Shown here: positions 46,670 to 57,527 of the stretch, one piece after another
How the letters are laid out: the number at the start of each line of letters is the position of its first letter
Position numbering within the stretch: the stretch's first letter is position 1
NCBI GenBank assembly: GCA_029204225.1
Contig: MU832124.1
Span: 1-64,000 of the forward strand
From: Diphasiastrum complanatum
Taxonomy: Eukaryota > Streptophyta > Lycopodiopsida > Lycopodiales > Lycopodiaceae
Direction of reading: 5' to 3'
DNA length: 64,000 nucleotides
Position numbers and translations under genes: made by a program
The notes under the pieces: generated by a model
The model's input: only the letters and a program-made list of their open reading frames with translations
What the model was told of the DNA's origin: nothing
The model's database searches: none

Positions 46670-47322
46670 TGTGAAAAACTCAGATCCAAAAGATGCTAAA
46701 GTTTCATAAAGATCTTGGCCATGGAAGTTATGCACATCTAGATTGAAAAAATGATAGAAATTGTGATGTTAAGCATACTAAACATCAACTAAACATCAAA
46801 ATCTGATCATAAGCTTCCACAAACAGAAACTTGCTGTCCCTGTCCGTACTTCAGAGCCTACAACCTGCATTTCACACGTGTGAAGCCATAGCAACAAAGA
46901 AATCACAATTCTAGTGGCTAGAATGCAAGATATGAACAAAAAAGTGAGAGAGAAGAAGATGGACCTTCAAAGAGCATAACATTCATTCAATAGAATGAAA
47001 ATGAGATGTGTACATACTCGTGGAGATGGCTATTTATAGCAGCCATAGTGCCTCTTGGCCACTTGTCTTATGATAGGCTAAAATTGGGGTCCAATAGGAT
47101 TCACCCATATACCTAGAAATTTGGTCAAATAGGAATGCACCAAATTATGAGCCAATAGAAGAGCTCCACACTCGACCTCCTCTAATTAATGTGACCTCAA
47201 AAGTAGTGTACACATACTTTGGGCCTCTACATACATGTATGAACCTATCTCTAACTTTTATTTGGCCATAGGCCTACAAAATCTCAAGTTAGGAAAATAC
47301 TACTAGTTGACAATTTTTCACA
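46670..47322 (-). repeat. 5' LTR of element A
   Basis: 653 bp. It is the promoter-bearing copy and appears identical to the 3' LTR. Confidence 0.97.
47031..47038 (-). promoter_or_regulatory. TATA box of element A
   Basis: TATAAATA on the minus strand within CTGCTATAAATAGCC. Transcription would start about 30 bp further left (near 47000). The palindrome CACACGTGTG at 46873-46882 would then lie in the transcribed leader. The sister TATA in the 3' LTR is near 41823. Confidence 0.75.
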
Positions 47323-47327
47323 GGTAG

Positions 47328-47469
47328 CTAGTTGGTCAAATTTTCACCTTAAACTTAGGTGTAGGTCCTATAAAGTAGGGATAACCACCAAATAGACATG
47401 ACCAACTCTCTTGACTTGACCTAACCTACATTAGGATGGGTTTTCCCATGTAGCATCATGGCCTCACAT
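47328..47469 (-). repeat. 5' LTR of B copy 3, right part, truncated
   Basis: It resumes CTAGTTGGTCAAATTTTCACC after the GGTAG duplication and ends at CCTCACAT. The last 110 bp or so of the LTR, including its TTCTTCACA end, are missing. Confidence 0.9.
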
Positions 47470-48579
47470 TATTCATGTTATTTTCCACTTTGAGTTGCGT
47501 TCCAATGAAAAATTCCACATCTATAGTGATGTATCTCTAAAGCCAATGTATGTTTTTCTTAACTCACTTTTCATGACAATCATATATAATGTAGAGAATT
47601 TATGTGCTTAGTTTTCCTTTAGCTACATGTGTTTTCCTTTGTCTAGATTGGTTAGAAACATCAAACGTCATTTTTTCATGATTATATATGTGACATGCAC
47701 CTAGAAAAATGGAAGGATACAAGAAACCATCAATCATTTCTAGTGATTTTCATATTAAAATTAGATTATTAGCAATTTTGAGTGTTATGAATAAAATTAA
47801 AAGTCAACCTTTCTATTGATGAAATTTCAGGCACTTCTATTCATGTCATTGTTGCAAAGGAAAACACACAATGATATTGGTACAAATTGCTTTTTTATTG
47901 TAAATTTGCATAATTTAAGTTCAATGAATATTTGTTTTTTGCTAAATTTATTACATATGCAAATTGTGAGAGATTATGAAATGCTAACTTAGACCAATGT
48001 GGTAAAGTTTGCAAATGCAACTTAGGCCAACATTGCAAATGTTAAACTTATTGTTCAAAAATTATTGGAGTTTGTGCACATGGTAATGTAAAATACCAAA
48101 TTAGGCCTATATGTGAGGCCAATTCAAGAAGATAACATTGTGCAAACTTTAGCCTCAAACTACCTCTTCTGAGTGCTACACAAGTTATTACATTCTATTT
48201 ACCAATGTCTCATCTTGAAAATTGGTGACAATTTAAGGCTAGGATTAGAGATGTAACTTGCACATCGGGCTTGGACTTGAGGAGGAAACTTCCTCTCCAT
48301 TATTCATGTAAATAGGGCATTGCATTCATTTCCATAAGTGGAATCGAGAGACCATTCCTTTCATTGCTTTTTTCATTTGTTGTAGTGTGAAGGGACAGTA
48401 GGAGAGGAGGCGGCTCATGAGATATTGATTTAGAGGGATAAAATGTGAATCCAAATCCAAAACAATGAAGTTTTTGTAGAAGAAGAATAAAATCTTGATG
48501 AACATGATTTTTAAACAAACAAATACATTAAGTCTCAATATATTGAACTAGTCTCATAATTACTAAACATGTCTTTAAT
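47470..48579. other. AT-rich stretch, no gene seen
   Basis: No domain or LTR end was recognised. Short overlapping frames near 48300-48538 lack family motifs. Confidence 0.4.
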
Positions 48580-50411
48580 CATAGGTTGAAGATATGTACC
48601 TAAGTACCCTTTTGGCCATTTTTCAATGATGAATAGTAGGATTTTGCATAGCTTGGATCAACTTATAAACACTAAAACTTACATCAGGCCTAGTTATGGT
48701 GAGCCAAATTAAGGAGCCTATAAGACTCCTAAAAAGGGTGATGTCCATGAAGGATCTTTCATCACCTTTGTTAGGGTCTTTTACAATTTGCTCCATAGGA
48801 GTATCAATACTCTTACAATCTATCATATTGAATTTTTTTTACATTGAAAGAGCATACTTGCATTGACAAACAAACGCTTTCTCATTATGGAAATCAATCT
48901 CTAATCCTAATATGTAATGAATTTTTCCAAGATCTTGCATCTTGAATTCCTTTCCAAGTGCAATTTTGGTTTCTTCAACTAAATTGATACAACTTCTTGT
49001 CAGGATAATATCATCAACATAAATGAGAAGAATGACAATATCTCTATCATAAAACTTGACATACAAGGAAGGATCATAGTCACTAAGATTAAATCCTAGA
49101 ATCAAGAAAAGTGCTAAGTCAAGAATACCACGATCTTGGAGCTTGCTTTAGTCCATAGAGACTTTTGAAGAGCAAGCAAACTTTGGTCTTGTCTTGGATG
49201 AACCCAAGAGGTTGATCCATATAAATTTCTTGTTCTAGATATCCATTTAAAAATGCATTTGAGACATCTAGTTGAAAAACTTGCCATTTGAAAAAACAAG
49301 CAATAGAAATTATGATTCTAATTGATACCATCTTTGCAACTGGAGCAAAAGTCTCCTCATAATCAAGTCCATAAACTTGAGCAAAACTCTTTGCACAAAG
49401 TCTTGCCTTGTACTTGTTGATTGTGCCATCTTGATTATATTTGACTCGGAAAACCCATTTGCAACCAATGGTGTGCTTGTTGGATGGAAGATCCACAAGC
49501 TCCCATGTCTTGTTGGCAATCAATGCATAATATTCCTCCTTCATGGCTAGAAACCATTCCTTTGAGTTGAGTGCATCATATACATCCTTTGGCTCCTCAT
49601 GTGAAAGAAAATAAGCATAATTAGTAGAGTTGAGTTTCACTTTCTTGCCTTTATCTCCATATGTAAGCCTCTTAGGCTCGGATCTTTCTCTTTGTGATCT
49701 CCTTGGTGAAAAAATTTGAGGTGACTCCTCTTTAATTCTTGGCCCCATCTCTCCATGATAATCTTCAAGGGTGATGATAGGAGAATGCTTTTGAGAATCT
49801 TTGATCTCGGCCTCATCAAAGATGTATTTTTTATTCTCATGGAAAATAACATCAGGCTACTCTCAATTGTAACTAAGGTAGAGGGAACATAAATTCTGTA
49901 AGCCTTCTTGTTGGATGAGTATCCAACCATGATCCCTTTGACTGAATTTGGGTCATCTCTTTTCCTTGTTTCCAAGGGTACATGAACAAAGCAAGCACAT
50001 CCAAAAATTCCAATATTAAAAAGGCAAAGAAGCTTCAACTGGGATTGCTTTAGCACATTCACAAAGATTCAGCAACTCCATTTTGAGATGGAGAATAAGC
50101 ACAAGAAAACTCTCTCTTAATCTCTTCAACCTCACAATAATCATAGAACTTGTTGGAGATGTATTCACCTCCTCCATCACATCTTAAAGCTTTAACTTTG
50201 AAAGAAATCTATTTCTCAACATAAGCTTTGAAGACTAGGAAGTGATAAAATACCACAGCTTTTGAAGAAAGTAGGTACAACCAACTATATCTTATAAAAT
50301 CATCAATGAAGGTAACAAAACAAGTTGCACCACCAAGACTTTTTGAGGAAGAAAAATGAACATCCGAGTGAATTAATTCCAAAGGATGAGAAGACTTTTG
50401 ATATGGCTTTT
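48580..50411 (-). pseudogene. Copia G: RT and integrase part of an element split by E
   Basis: Reading leftward from the E insertion: SHPLELIHSDVHFSS (integrase first Asp), FVTFIDDFIRYSWLYLLSS (50424-50209), and integrase C-terminal FGCACFVHVPLETRKRDDP (50062-49637). RT follows in one long frame (49748-49119: TIGCKWVFRVKYNQDG, FAPVAKMVSIRI, LDVSNAFLNGYLEQE, SLYGLKQAPRSWYS). After an Arg-to-TGA stop comes LLIYVDDIILTRSC (49105-48839), then IDTPMEQIVKDPNKGDERSF (48826-48623). A Trp-to-TGA change at 48623 and loss of RNase H follow. Its missing gag half is F (57528-58571). The protein is close to element E but much more damaged. Confidence 0.86.
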
Positions 50412-51148
50412 TGTTGAATTTCACACGTGTGGACTGTCCACTACATGTACTTGTGATCTCCTAAGGTGTGTAGATGCACCAAGATCAAGACTAGATTGAG
50501 ATTCAAGATCAATCTTGAATCCTATGGCAAAAACACACTACTACATGCATTCAATCACTTCCAACTCTCACTCACACGTGTGGGAAGTATTCAAAAAATA
50601 ATTTAAGTAAAAACAAGCTGCTCTCCTCGAGTAGAAAGAGAAAATGCATCAAGAGCTCTCGGGTAGAGAGAGAAAGCTAGAAATCCAATAACTCACAAAA
50701 TCCATGAAATCACCAAATCAATTGACTTCAAAATGAGGAGTACAATGATAATAGTAGGTCCACGAGCTACCACTATGCTTAACTATGATTGGACCACATT
50801 TTGTCACCTCTTGATCCTATTGGATCATTGATCTATGCACCTCTTCATTCTATTGGACTATATTCAAGCACATCTCAATTTCCTATTGGACCTCACAAGG
50901 TTCCACCTCTATATCCTATTGGACCTCTTGGAATTCATCAAACAAAAACTTTACACTTGTCTACACTCTAATTAGCAAGTGTTTAGCCTCTTACTCTATT
51001 TTGGCTCAATAGTGGCATTACAAGTGGAAATGCATAATTTGCCATCTATGCCAAATTTATTCCTATCAACATCCTACACCTAGATGCTTGATGTAAAAAA
51101 TATAAGACCCCTATATCTAACATAGATAATCTTTTTCAATTCTTCACA
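50412..51148 (-). repeat. 3' LTR of Copia E, 737 bp
   Basis: From TGTTGAATTTCACACG to AATTCTTCACA. It carries CACACGTGTG at 50422-50431 and 50573-50582, and CCTATTGGA-type repeats at about 50785-50935. Confidence 0.9.
50785..50935 (-). promoter_or_regulatory. CCAAT-type direct repeats in the E LTR
   Basis: On the element's sense (minus) strand, TCCAATAGGA or near variants occur about five times at intervals of roughly 30 bp, as in GAGGTCCAATAGGA. The spacing suggests a U3 enhancer array. The array is repeated in the 5' LTR at about 57165-57315. Function is inferred only. Confidence 0.5.
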
Positions 51149-51162
51149 CTCCTCCTAAAAAA

Positions 51163-54100
51163 TTATCTATGAAGATTTGAGCATTGATCTTGATATAACT
51201 CCAAGATTAGATCTATCTTGACGAAAGCACTTTTGCTCAAAGGCTTGGTGAGTAGATCGGCAATACAAGAGGACGAGTTGACATGCTCCAAATAGATTTC
51301 TCCTCCAATAAGCTTTTCTCTCACAAAATGGTGTGCCACTTCTATGTGCTTGCTTCTTGCATGAAATATGGGATTATTGGCAAGAGCTTGGGCCGAAATG
51401 TTATCACACTTGATCATTGGTAGATCATCCTCCTTGATGCACTTTAGTTCCATTAATAACCTCTTGATCCAAAGCACTTCTTTGGTAGTTGTAGTGAGTG
51501 CTTTGTACTCGGCCTCACATGAAGAGAGAAATATAGTATCTTGCTTTTTGGAAAGCCAAGATATTAGATTGCCTCCAAGAAAGATAGTGTATGCACTAAT
51601 AGACTTTCGATCCATCGTGTCACTTGCAAAGTCCGAATCCGAGTAGCCAATAATGGATAGATCTTCACTTTTATAGAGTAGACCATAATCACAAGATGAA
51701 GATACATATCTTAGAATCCTCTTGGCCATCTTCCAATGATGGATCTTAGGTTCTTCCATAAATTGACTCAATTTGTGCACACAAAACCTAAGATCGGGCC
51801 TAGTAATGGTAATCCAAATCAAGGAGCCTACAAGACTCCTAAAAAGTGTGATGTCCTCAAAGGATCTTTCATTACCTTTGTTAGGATCTTTTACAATTTG
51901 CTCCATTGGAGTATCTATGCTCTTAGAATTTTCCATATGGAATTTTTTCAACATAGAGTGAGCATATCTAGATTGGCATATAAAGACATGATTTTCATAA
52001 AAATCAATTTCTAGGCCTAGGATGTAATGTATCACTCCTAGATCTTGCATTTTAAACTCACATCCAAGTGCTAGCTTGGTTTCATCAACTAGCTTGATAC
52101 AACTTCCACAAAGAATAATGTCATCAACATAAATTAGAAGAATGACAATATTGCTATAAAAAAACTTTAGATACATGGAAGGATCATAGTCACTAAGAGT
52201 AAATCCTAGTGAGATAAGAAAAGAGTTAAGTCTTGAATACCATGATCTTGGTGCTTGCTTGAGTCCATAAAGACTTTTGAAGAGCAAGCACACTTTGGAC
52301 TCATCCTTGATGAATCCTTGAGGTTGTTCCATATAGATCTCCTCCTCAAGATAACCATTTAGAAAAGCATTGGATAGATCTAATTGGAACACCTTCCACT
52401 TGAAAAAACAAGCAAGAGAAATAAGAATTCTTATTGTCACCATCTTTGCAACGGGTGCAAAGGTCTCCTCATAATCAAGACCATGGATTTGAGCAAATCC
52501 TTTGGCACATAATCTTGCTTTATGCTTGTTGATGGTGCCATCATGATTGAACTTGATCCGAAATACCCACTTGCAACCAATCACATGCTTGTTGGAAGGA
52601 GGATCCACAAGCTCCCAAGTATTGTTGGTGATCAATGCATCATAATCTTGCTTCATGGCATCATACCACTCCTTGGTATTGAGTGCCTCTTGTACATTCT
52701 TTGGCTCTTCATGAGAGACATAAAAAACATAATTAGTGGAATCAAGATCCACTTGTTTGCCTTTGTCAACATATGAGAGCCTCTTAGGCTCGGATCTATC
52801 TCTCATGGATCTTCTTGGTGAAAAAATCCGAGGAGAGTCTTCTTCAAATCTCGACCCCATCACATCATGATTGTCTTCAAAATCAATAATTGATGATGCA
52901 TCCATAGATTTCTTGATCTCGGCCTCTTCAAATGATGAGTGTTGATCTTCATGAAAGACAACATCTCTACTTTCAATAACCTGAGAAGTAGAGAGTATAA
53001 AGACTCTATAGGCCTTCTTGGTGGATGAGTATCCAACCATGATCCCTTTGCATGCACTAGGATCTTCCTTCTTCCTTGTTTCCAAGGGAATATGGACAAA
53101 GCATAAGCATCCAAAAACTCTAAGGTGATCAACCTTAGGCTTCTTAAAAAATAAGATTTCATATGGTGACTTTCCTCCAAGAGCTATATGTGGGAGCCTA
53201 TTGCAAAGATAATTTGCACAGTTAATGGCTTCTCCCTAAAAATCTTTGGGCAAAGATGCCTCAATTCTCATAGATTTTGCACATTCACATAGAGATCTAT
53301 TCTTTCTCTCGGCCACTCCATTTTGAGATGGAGAGTAGGCACAAGAAAACTCTCTTTTAATGCCTTCAAGCTCACAAAAATCTTGAAATTTATTGGAGAT
53401 ATATTCACCACCTCCATCACTTCTAAGAGCTTTAATCTTGAATGAGAATTGCTTCTCTACATAAGCTTTGAAAATAAGGAAATGATCAAACACCATAGAT
53501 TTTGAAGCAAGAAGATATATCCAAGTGAATCTTGTGTAATCATCAATGAAAGTAACAAAACAAGTGGCTCCTCCCTTGCTTGTAGTTGATGAGAAATGCA
53601 CATCCGAGTGGATTAACTCCAAAGGATGCTTGCTTTTGATAGAAGATCTTGTAAATGGCTTTTTGTGAGATTTAGCAATAGCACAAGCCTCACAAGGCTT
53701 GATCTTCTTGGAGAATGACTTTGGCAAGCCAATAGCTTTGGATTCTTTGATCATAGAGAGCATGGATTTGTAGTTGGGATGTCCCAACCTCCTATGCCAT
53801 AATTCCTCCATAGAGAGCTTGTTCACAAGAGCAACGTTACAAGCATTCACATACTCATTTGGATCTAGTTTATAGATGCCACCAAATCTAGATCCTAATG
53901 CAAGTATCTCATCATTCTTCTTGATAGTGCAAGTATCAACATTGAATTTTACATCAAGGCCATTATCAAGCAATTGGCCAACACTAATAAGATTCTTGGT
54001 AAGCTTAGGTACATAAAGAACTCTAGAGAGAGAAAGAACTTTAGAGGATGCAAGCTTCAAGGGAATGTTCCCTATGCCTTCAATAGGACATTCAAAATCA

Positions 54101-55209
54101 TTTGCAGTGTATATTGATTTCTTCACTCCATCATAAGGTGCAATAGAAGAGAAAGAGTCCTTGGAGCTACACATATGTGAAGAGGCTCCACTATCAATAT
54201 ACCATAGGCCGTCCTTCTTGAAAGGAGTAGATGAGAAACTAGAGACCATAAGAGATCCCTCTCCATCACTTGCAATAGTGTCTTCCTTCTCATTGGTAAT
54301 ATTGGCTTGCTTGAGTTGATTCTTCTTTTTGAAGCAATTGGTGGCATAATGACCTTTCTTGCCACAATAAAAGCACTTGATCTTCTTCTTCTTCTTGAGC
54401 TTGGATGATGAAACATTAGAGGAATCATCTTCCTCCTCATCTTTGTCTTTGGATTTGACTTTGTCCTTGCTTGAGGATTGTTGATGTTGGTTTTTGCTCC
54501 TCTCTTTGTGCTTATCCTTGGCAAAGAGAGCTTTGCCATCATTATGAGTGAGAGAAAGCTTGTTCATCCTCAAGAGCTTGTACTCTTGTCTTGATTCTTC
54601 TGAAATTAGCACACTTTGGAGAGCCTCCAAACTTGGTAGCTCCTCCTTAATGGCATAGGATTGGACAAGATTGTCAAATTCACTTCTCAAGCCATTGAGA
54701 ATGACTTGAACTAGCTCATTTTGATTGATGGAATCACCAATACAAGCAAGCTCTCTATGAATATCTTTTACTCTCAAAACATAACTAGATGCACTCTCAT
54801 CACTCTTTTGGCTACTTTGAAAGATTTGATTCCTAAGAGTCAGAAGCCTAGAGGTATTCTTAGCCTCATAGATAGTCTTGAGATAATCCCAAGCTTCTTT
54901 GGTTGTTGTACAAGTACCTATCTCCCTCAATATCTCATTAGAGACATTCATCTTAATGCAGTGGAGAGCCATCCTAGCTCTCTTTTTGTATTTTTGAACC
55001 TCTTGAAGAACTTGTGGTTCTTCTTCAAGGCCAAGAACTATGTCCATCACGTCTTGAAGGATCAAGATGGACTCCATCCTCATTTTCCAAATTGAATAAT
55101 TTGAAGTGGTCAATCTTTCACTTGGTTCCAACAAGGATGAACCCATTGAATACATTTGAAGTGAAGAAAACTCAAATGATGAACAGTAAATGTTGTTACA
55201 CACTTTCAA
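51163..55209 (-). pseudogene. Copia E gag-pol polyprotein with a single amber codon
   Basis: One continuous frame of about 1349 codons is broken only by TAG at 53238-53236. The best start is Met22 (MGSSLLEPSERLTTSNY, near 55146). Gag is followed by the knuckle CFYCGKKGHYATNC, protease WYIDSGASSHM, pre-integrase LWHRRLGHPNYKSM, and integrase HSDVHFSS, LRSDGGGEYIS and QNGVAERKNR. The stop falls in LPKDF-stop-GEA, where related proteins have Trp, so TGG to TAG is likely. Beyond it, NYLCNRLP and the integrase tail continue. RT follows with LDLSNAFLNGYLEEE, YGLKQAPRSWYS and LLIYVDDIILCGSC, then RNase H with SSCEAEYKAL, KCDNISAQALANN and CIADLLTKPL. Apart from this codon all motifs are intact. Confidence 0.93.
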
Positions 55210-55899
55210 TAGGATCCAATAATTGAGTACTATCTCCTCCTATGAAAGATCTTACAACAATTTGTGAATTGATTCTCACTAGCTACTCAAATCTCTCTAA
55301 AACAAGATCTATTTCACATCAAATGATGGAGTATAGGCAAAGTTAGGATCTAACACTCTTAGCACGTGTGAAATACACTAAGAAACCAAATTTGACTCAA
55401 ATACAATGATATTGCATGAAACAAAATGGCTAAGATCTCAAAACAGTGCCTAGATCACATATAAATGAGATTGGCGAGCATACAACTGTGATTTTGGATC
55501 AACCAAGCAATCTCTTGACCAAACCAAATGTGTCCACCCAGGTCTAGGTGCCCTACCTAACCCTCTTCAAAAGCTTATAACTTTTGATTGGCTCAACCAA
55601 ATGGAATGAAACTGATTGCAACAGAAACTAGACAAAAATAGCTTCAAAACAAGCTATCAAGCAAGATAAATGGATTAAACATGAGAGAGAACTTCCAAAC
55701 TGAAATTGGATGTTCCTCACATGTGTCTGAGCACCTGATTCCGTACAGTACCAAGTCATACCCAGTCAATGTCCTTTTGATCTCTTTTGATCCAAGATTG
55801 AACAAGATAGCTAGGAAAATGGGCCTTGACAACTTCTAGCTCAAGATTGATGAAATTTTTTTCACTTAGATGGATCAAAATGCATGGTAACCTTAGGTA

Positions 55900-55912
55900 G
55901 GCTCTGATACCA
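55900..55912 (-). other. Primer-binding site of Copia E
   Basis: TGGTATCAGAGCC on the minus strand adjoins the 5' LTR. It is the same initiator tRNA-Met site as in A, B and D. Confidence 0.9.
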
Positions 55913-56072
55913 TGTTGAATTTCACACGTGTGGACTGTCCACTACATGTACTTGTGATCTCCTAAGGTGTGTAGATGCACCAAGATCAAGACTAGATTGA
56001 GATTCAAGATCAATCTTGAATCCTATGGCAAAAACACACTAATACATGCATTCAATCACTTCCAACTCTCAC

Positions 56073-57080
56073 ATGAAAAATGGAAGAAAAGAGAGGAAGA
56101 GCAAGGACATTCATCAATCCATTTCTAAAGAGAATCAATCTGCTTTTTTAAAATGAGGAAATGAACATGAGGAGCAACTCAAGTTGGTCCCTTTTTATAG
56201 TAGATGAATCCTATTGGTCCAGTCTTTCCTCTCTTTTTATTCAAATTTAAAACAGTGTGGGAACCATCAAAATTGGAGGGAAACCCAACTTTATTCACTA
56301 ACTTGACATTTAGGCCCCGCGACATTAAAAGTACCACAAAAAAGCCTAAAGTCCTTTTATTAACTTTTAACTAATCAATCAAATAACTATGTGATCATCG
56401 GGTTGGACTTACACACGCAGGGTGCCAAATCCCTCTCACTTATTAACTAGGGTTAGGGTTGTCTTGGGATCTGCAAACCCTTCAACAGTATCCCCCACCA
56501 AAATTGGTGGTGGTCCCATGACACCTGCAATATGCAGTTATTGGGAATTTTTATTGGCTTCGCACCGAATCTTAATTAAATGATACTGCACCTTCTCCAT
56601 AAAGTCAAGGCGTGCAGTATTGAAATCCAAATTATGCGACAGGAAACAACGGTGGGCTCCGGCAATCCACTTGGAAGTTGTCCATGAGGTGAAGCGGGAT
56701 TCCCAAGAGCCTCCCATCATAGCCGCATGGAAATACAGTCGAGCAATTGGCAGCTGATCTTTGATTTGCTCTGAGGCCATCGGCTTATTTGGATCAAATG
56801 CCAAGGCAGGAAGGCAATCGTCCCATTTGGTTGCCACTGACACCAACAGAGTTAGATCTTTTGCAAACATTGCCGATTGTTACACCGTTGGATCCAGAGA
56901 GTGGACATACTCTCTCTGATATGCTTGTAAGGCCCGGTGGAAATCCACTGAAATGTTTCAGCTGTAAGGCTGATGGATGATTGGCCAATTGGACATATGG
57001 ATGGTGATTTTATCCATAGCCAATCCCAAATCTTTTCATTTTTGTCTTCGCGGCATTGGCACGTAATAAGGATCTGCCCA
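56073..57080 (-). other. Foreign 1-kb segment in the E 5' LTR
   Basis: The sequence is unlike the 3' LTR. The first 250 bp contain a minus-strand CTATAAAAAG box near 56206-56215 and a CCTATTGG motif, so this part could come from a related LTR. From about 56460 it becomes less AT-rich and contains the ORF at 56538-56870. Confidence 0.7.
56538..56870 (-). CDS. Unidentified 110-codon ORF inside the E LTR
   Basis: The frame begins MFAKDLTLLVSVATKWDD and contains KPMASEQIKDQLPIARLYFH, SWESRFTSWTTSKWIAGAHR and LDFNTARLDFMEKVQYH. It ends KNSQ and a stop. Upstream the same frame is closed by a stop near 56873. Beyond that it reads VDFHRALQAYQREYVHSLDPT, which looks like the same protein. It is Trp-, Phe- and Ala-rich and predicted mostly helical. 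It has no Copia motif and its base composition differs from its neighbours. It could be a captured host exon or a fragment of an endogenised virus. I do not recognise the family. Confidence 0.45.
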   Translation of the reverse strand: MFAKDLTLLVSVATKWDDCLPALAFDPNKPMASEQIKDQLPIARLYFHAAMMGGSWESRFTSWTTSKWIAGAHRCFLSHNLDFNTARLDFMEKVQYHLIKIRCEANKNSQ

Positions 57081-57527
57081 CCATGAAATCACCAAATCAA
57101 TTGACTTCAAAATGAGGAGTACAATGATACTAGTAGGTCCACGAGCTACCACTATGCTTAACTATGATTGGACCACATTTTGTCACCTCTTGATCCTATT
57201 GGATCATTGATCTATGCACCTCTTAATTCTATTGGACTATATTCAAGCACACCTCAATTTCCTATTGGACCTCACAAGGTTCCACCTCTATATCCTATTG
57301 GACCTCTTGGAATTCATCAAACAAAAACTTTACACTTGTCTACACTCTAATTAGCAAGTGTTTAGCCTCTTACTCTATTTTGGCTCAATAGTGGCATTAC
57401 AAGTGGAAATGCATAATTTGCCATCTATGCCAAATTTATTCCTATCAACATCCTACACCTAGATGCTTGATGTAAAAAACATAAGACCCCTATATCTAAC
57501 ATAGATAATCTTTTTCAATTCTTCACA

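Larger units (their letters stand above)
41462..47322 (-). mobile_element. Copia element A, complete, probably very young (TSD GGTAG)
   Basis: It has two 653-bp LTRs (41462-42114 and 46670-47322) that I could not distinguish by eye. GGTAG is duplicated at 41457-41461 and 47323-47327. It also has a primer site, a polypurine tract and a single open polyprotein frame. It inserted in the 5' LTR of B copy 3. Total length is 5861 bp, with nothing missing that a Copia element needs. Equal LTRs imply insertion recently enough for few or no substitutions to have accumulated. Confidence 0.96.
37116..47469 (-). mobile_element. B-family element, copy 3, split by element A
   Basis: The 3' LTR is 37116-37816, the ORF 38027-40207 and the primer site 40977-40989. 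The 5' LTR starts at 40990, is interrupted at 41461 by element A, and resumes at 47328 to 47469. It then stops at CCTCACAT, about 110 bp before the expected LTR end. Left flank is CACAT. Its 3' and 5' LTRs share the G variant (37316 and 41190). Confidence 0.9.
50412..57527 (-). mobile_element. Copia element E, inserted in an older relative
   Basis: The 3' LTR is 50412-51148. The 5' LTR is 55913-57527 but carries a 1008-bp foreign segment. Primer site 55900-55912 reads TGGTATCAGAGCC on the minus strand, and the polypurine tract complement is CTCCTCCTAAAA at 51149-51160. Flanks CTTTT (50407-50411) and CTTTC (57528-57532) form a TSD with one mismatch. On both sides lie halves of one older Copia integrase gene. 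The polyprotein has one in-frame amber codon at 53236-53238. The shared LTR portions (607 bp) differ at about five positions, so E is older than A. Confidence 0.92.
55913..57527 (-). repeat. 5' LTR of Copia E with a foreign segment
   Basis: 55913-56072 matches 50412-50571 and 57081-57527 matches 50702-51148, each of equal length in the two LTRs. Between them 1008 bp (56073-57080) stand in place of 130 bp in the 3' LTR. LTRs are equal when they insert, so this arose later or by recombination. Confidence 0.9.

Noticed and set aside
57168-57350. Repeated 60-codon ORF in the E LTRs (also at 50789-50971)
   Set aside because: It is present only because both LTRs share the sequence. It translates the CCTATTGGA repeats and lies antisense to the element.
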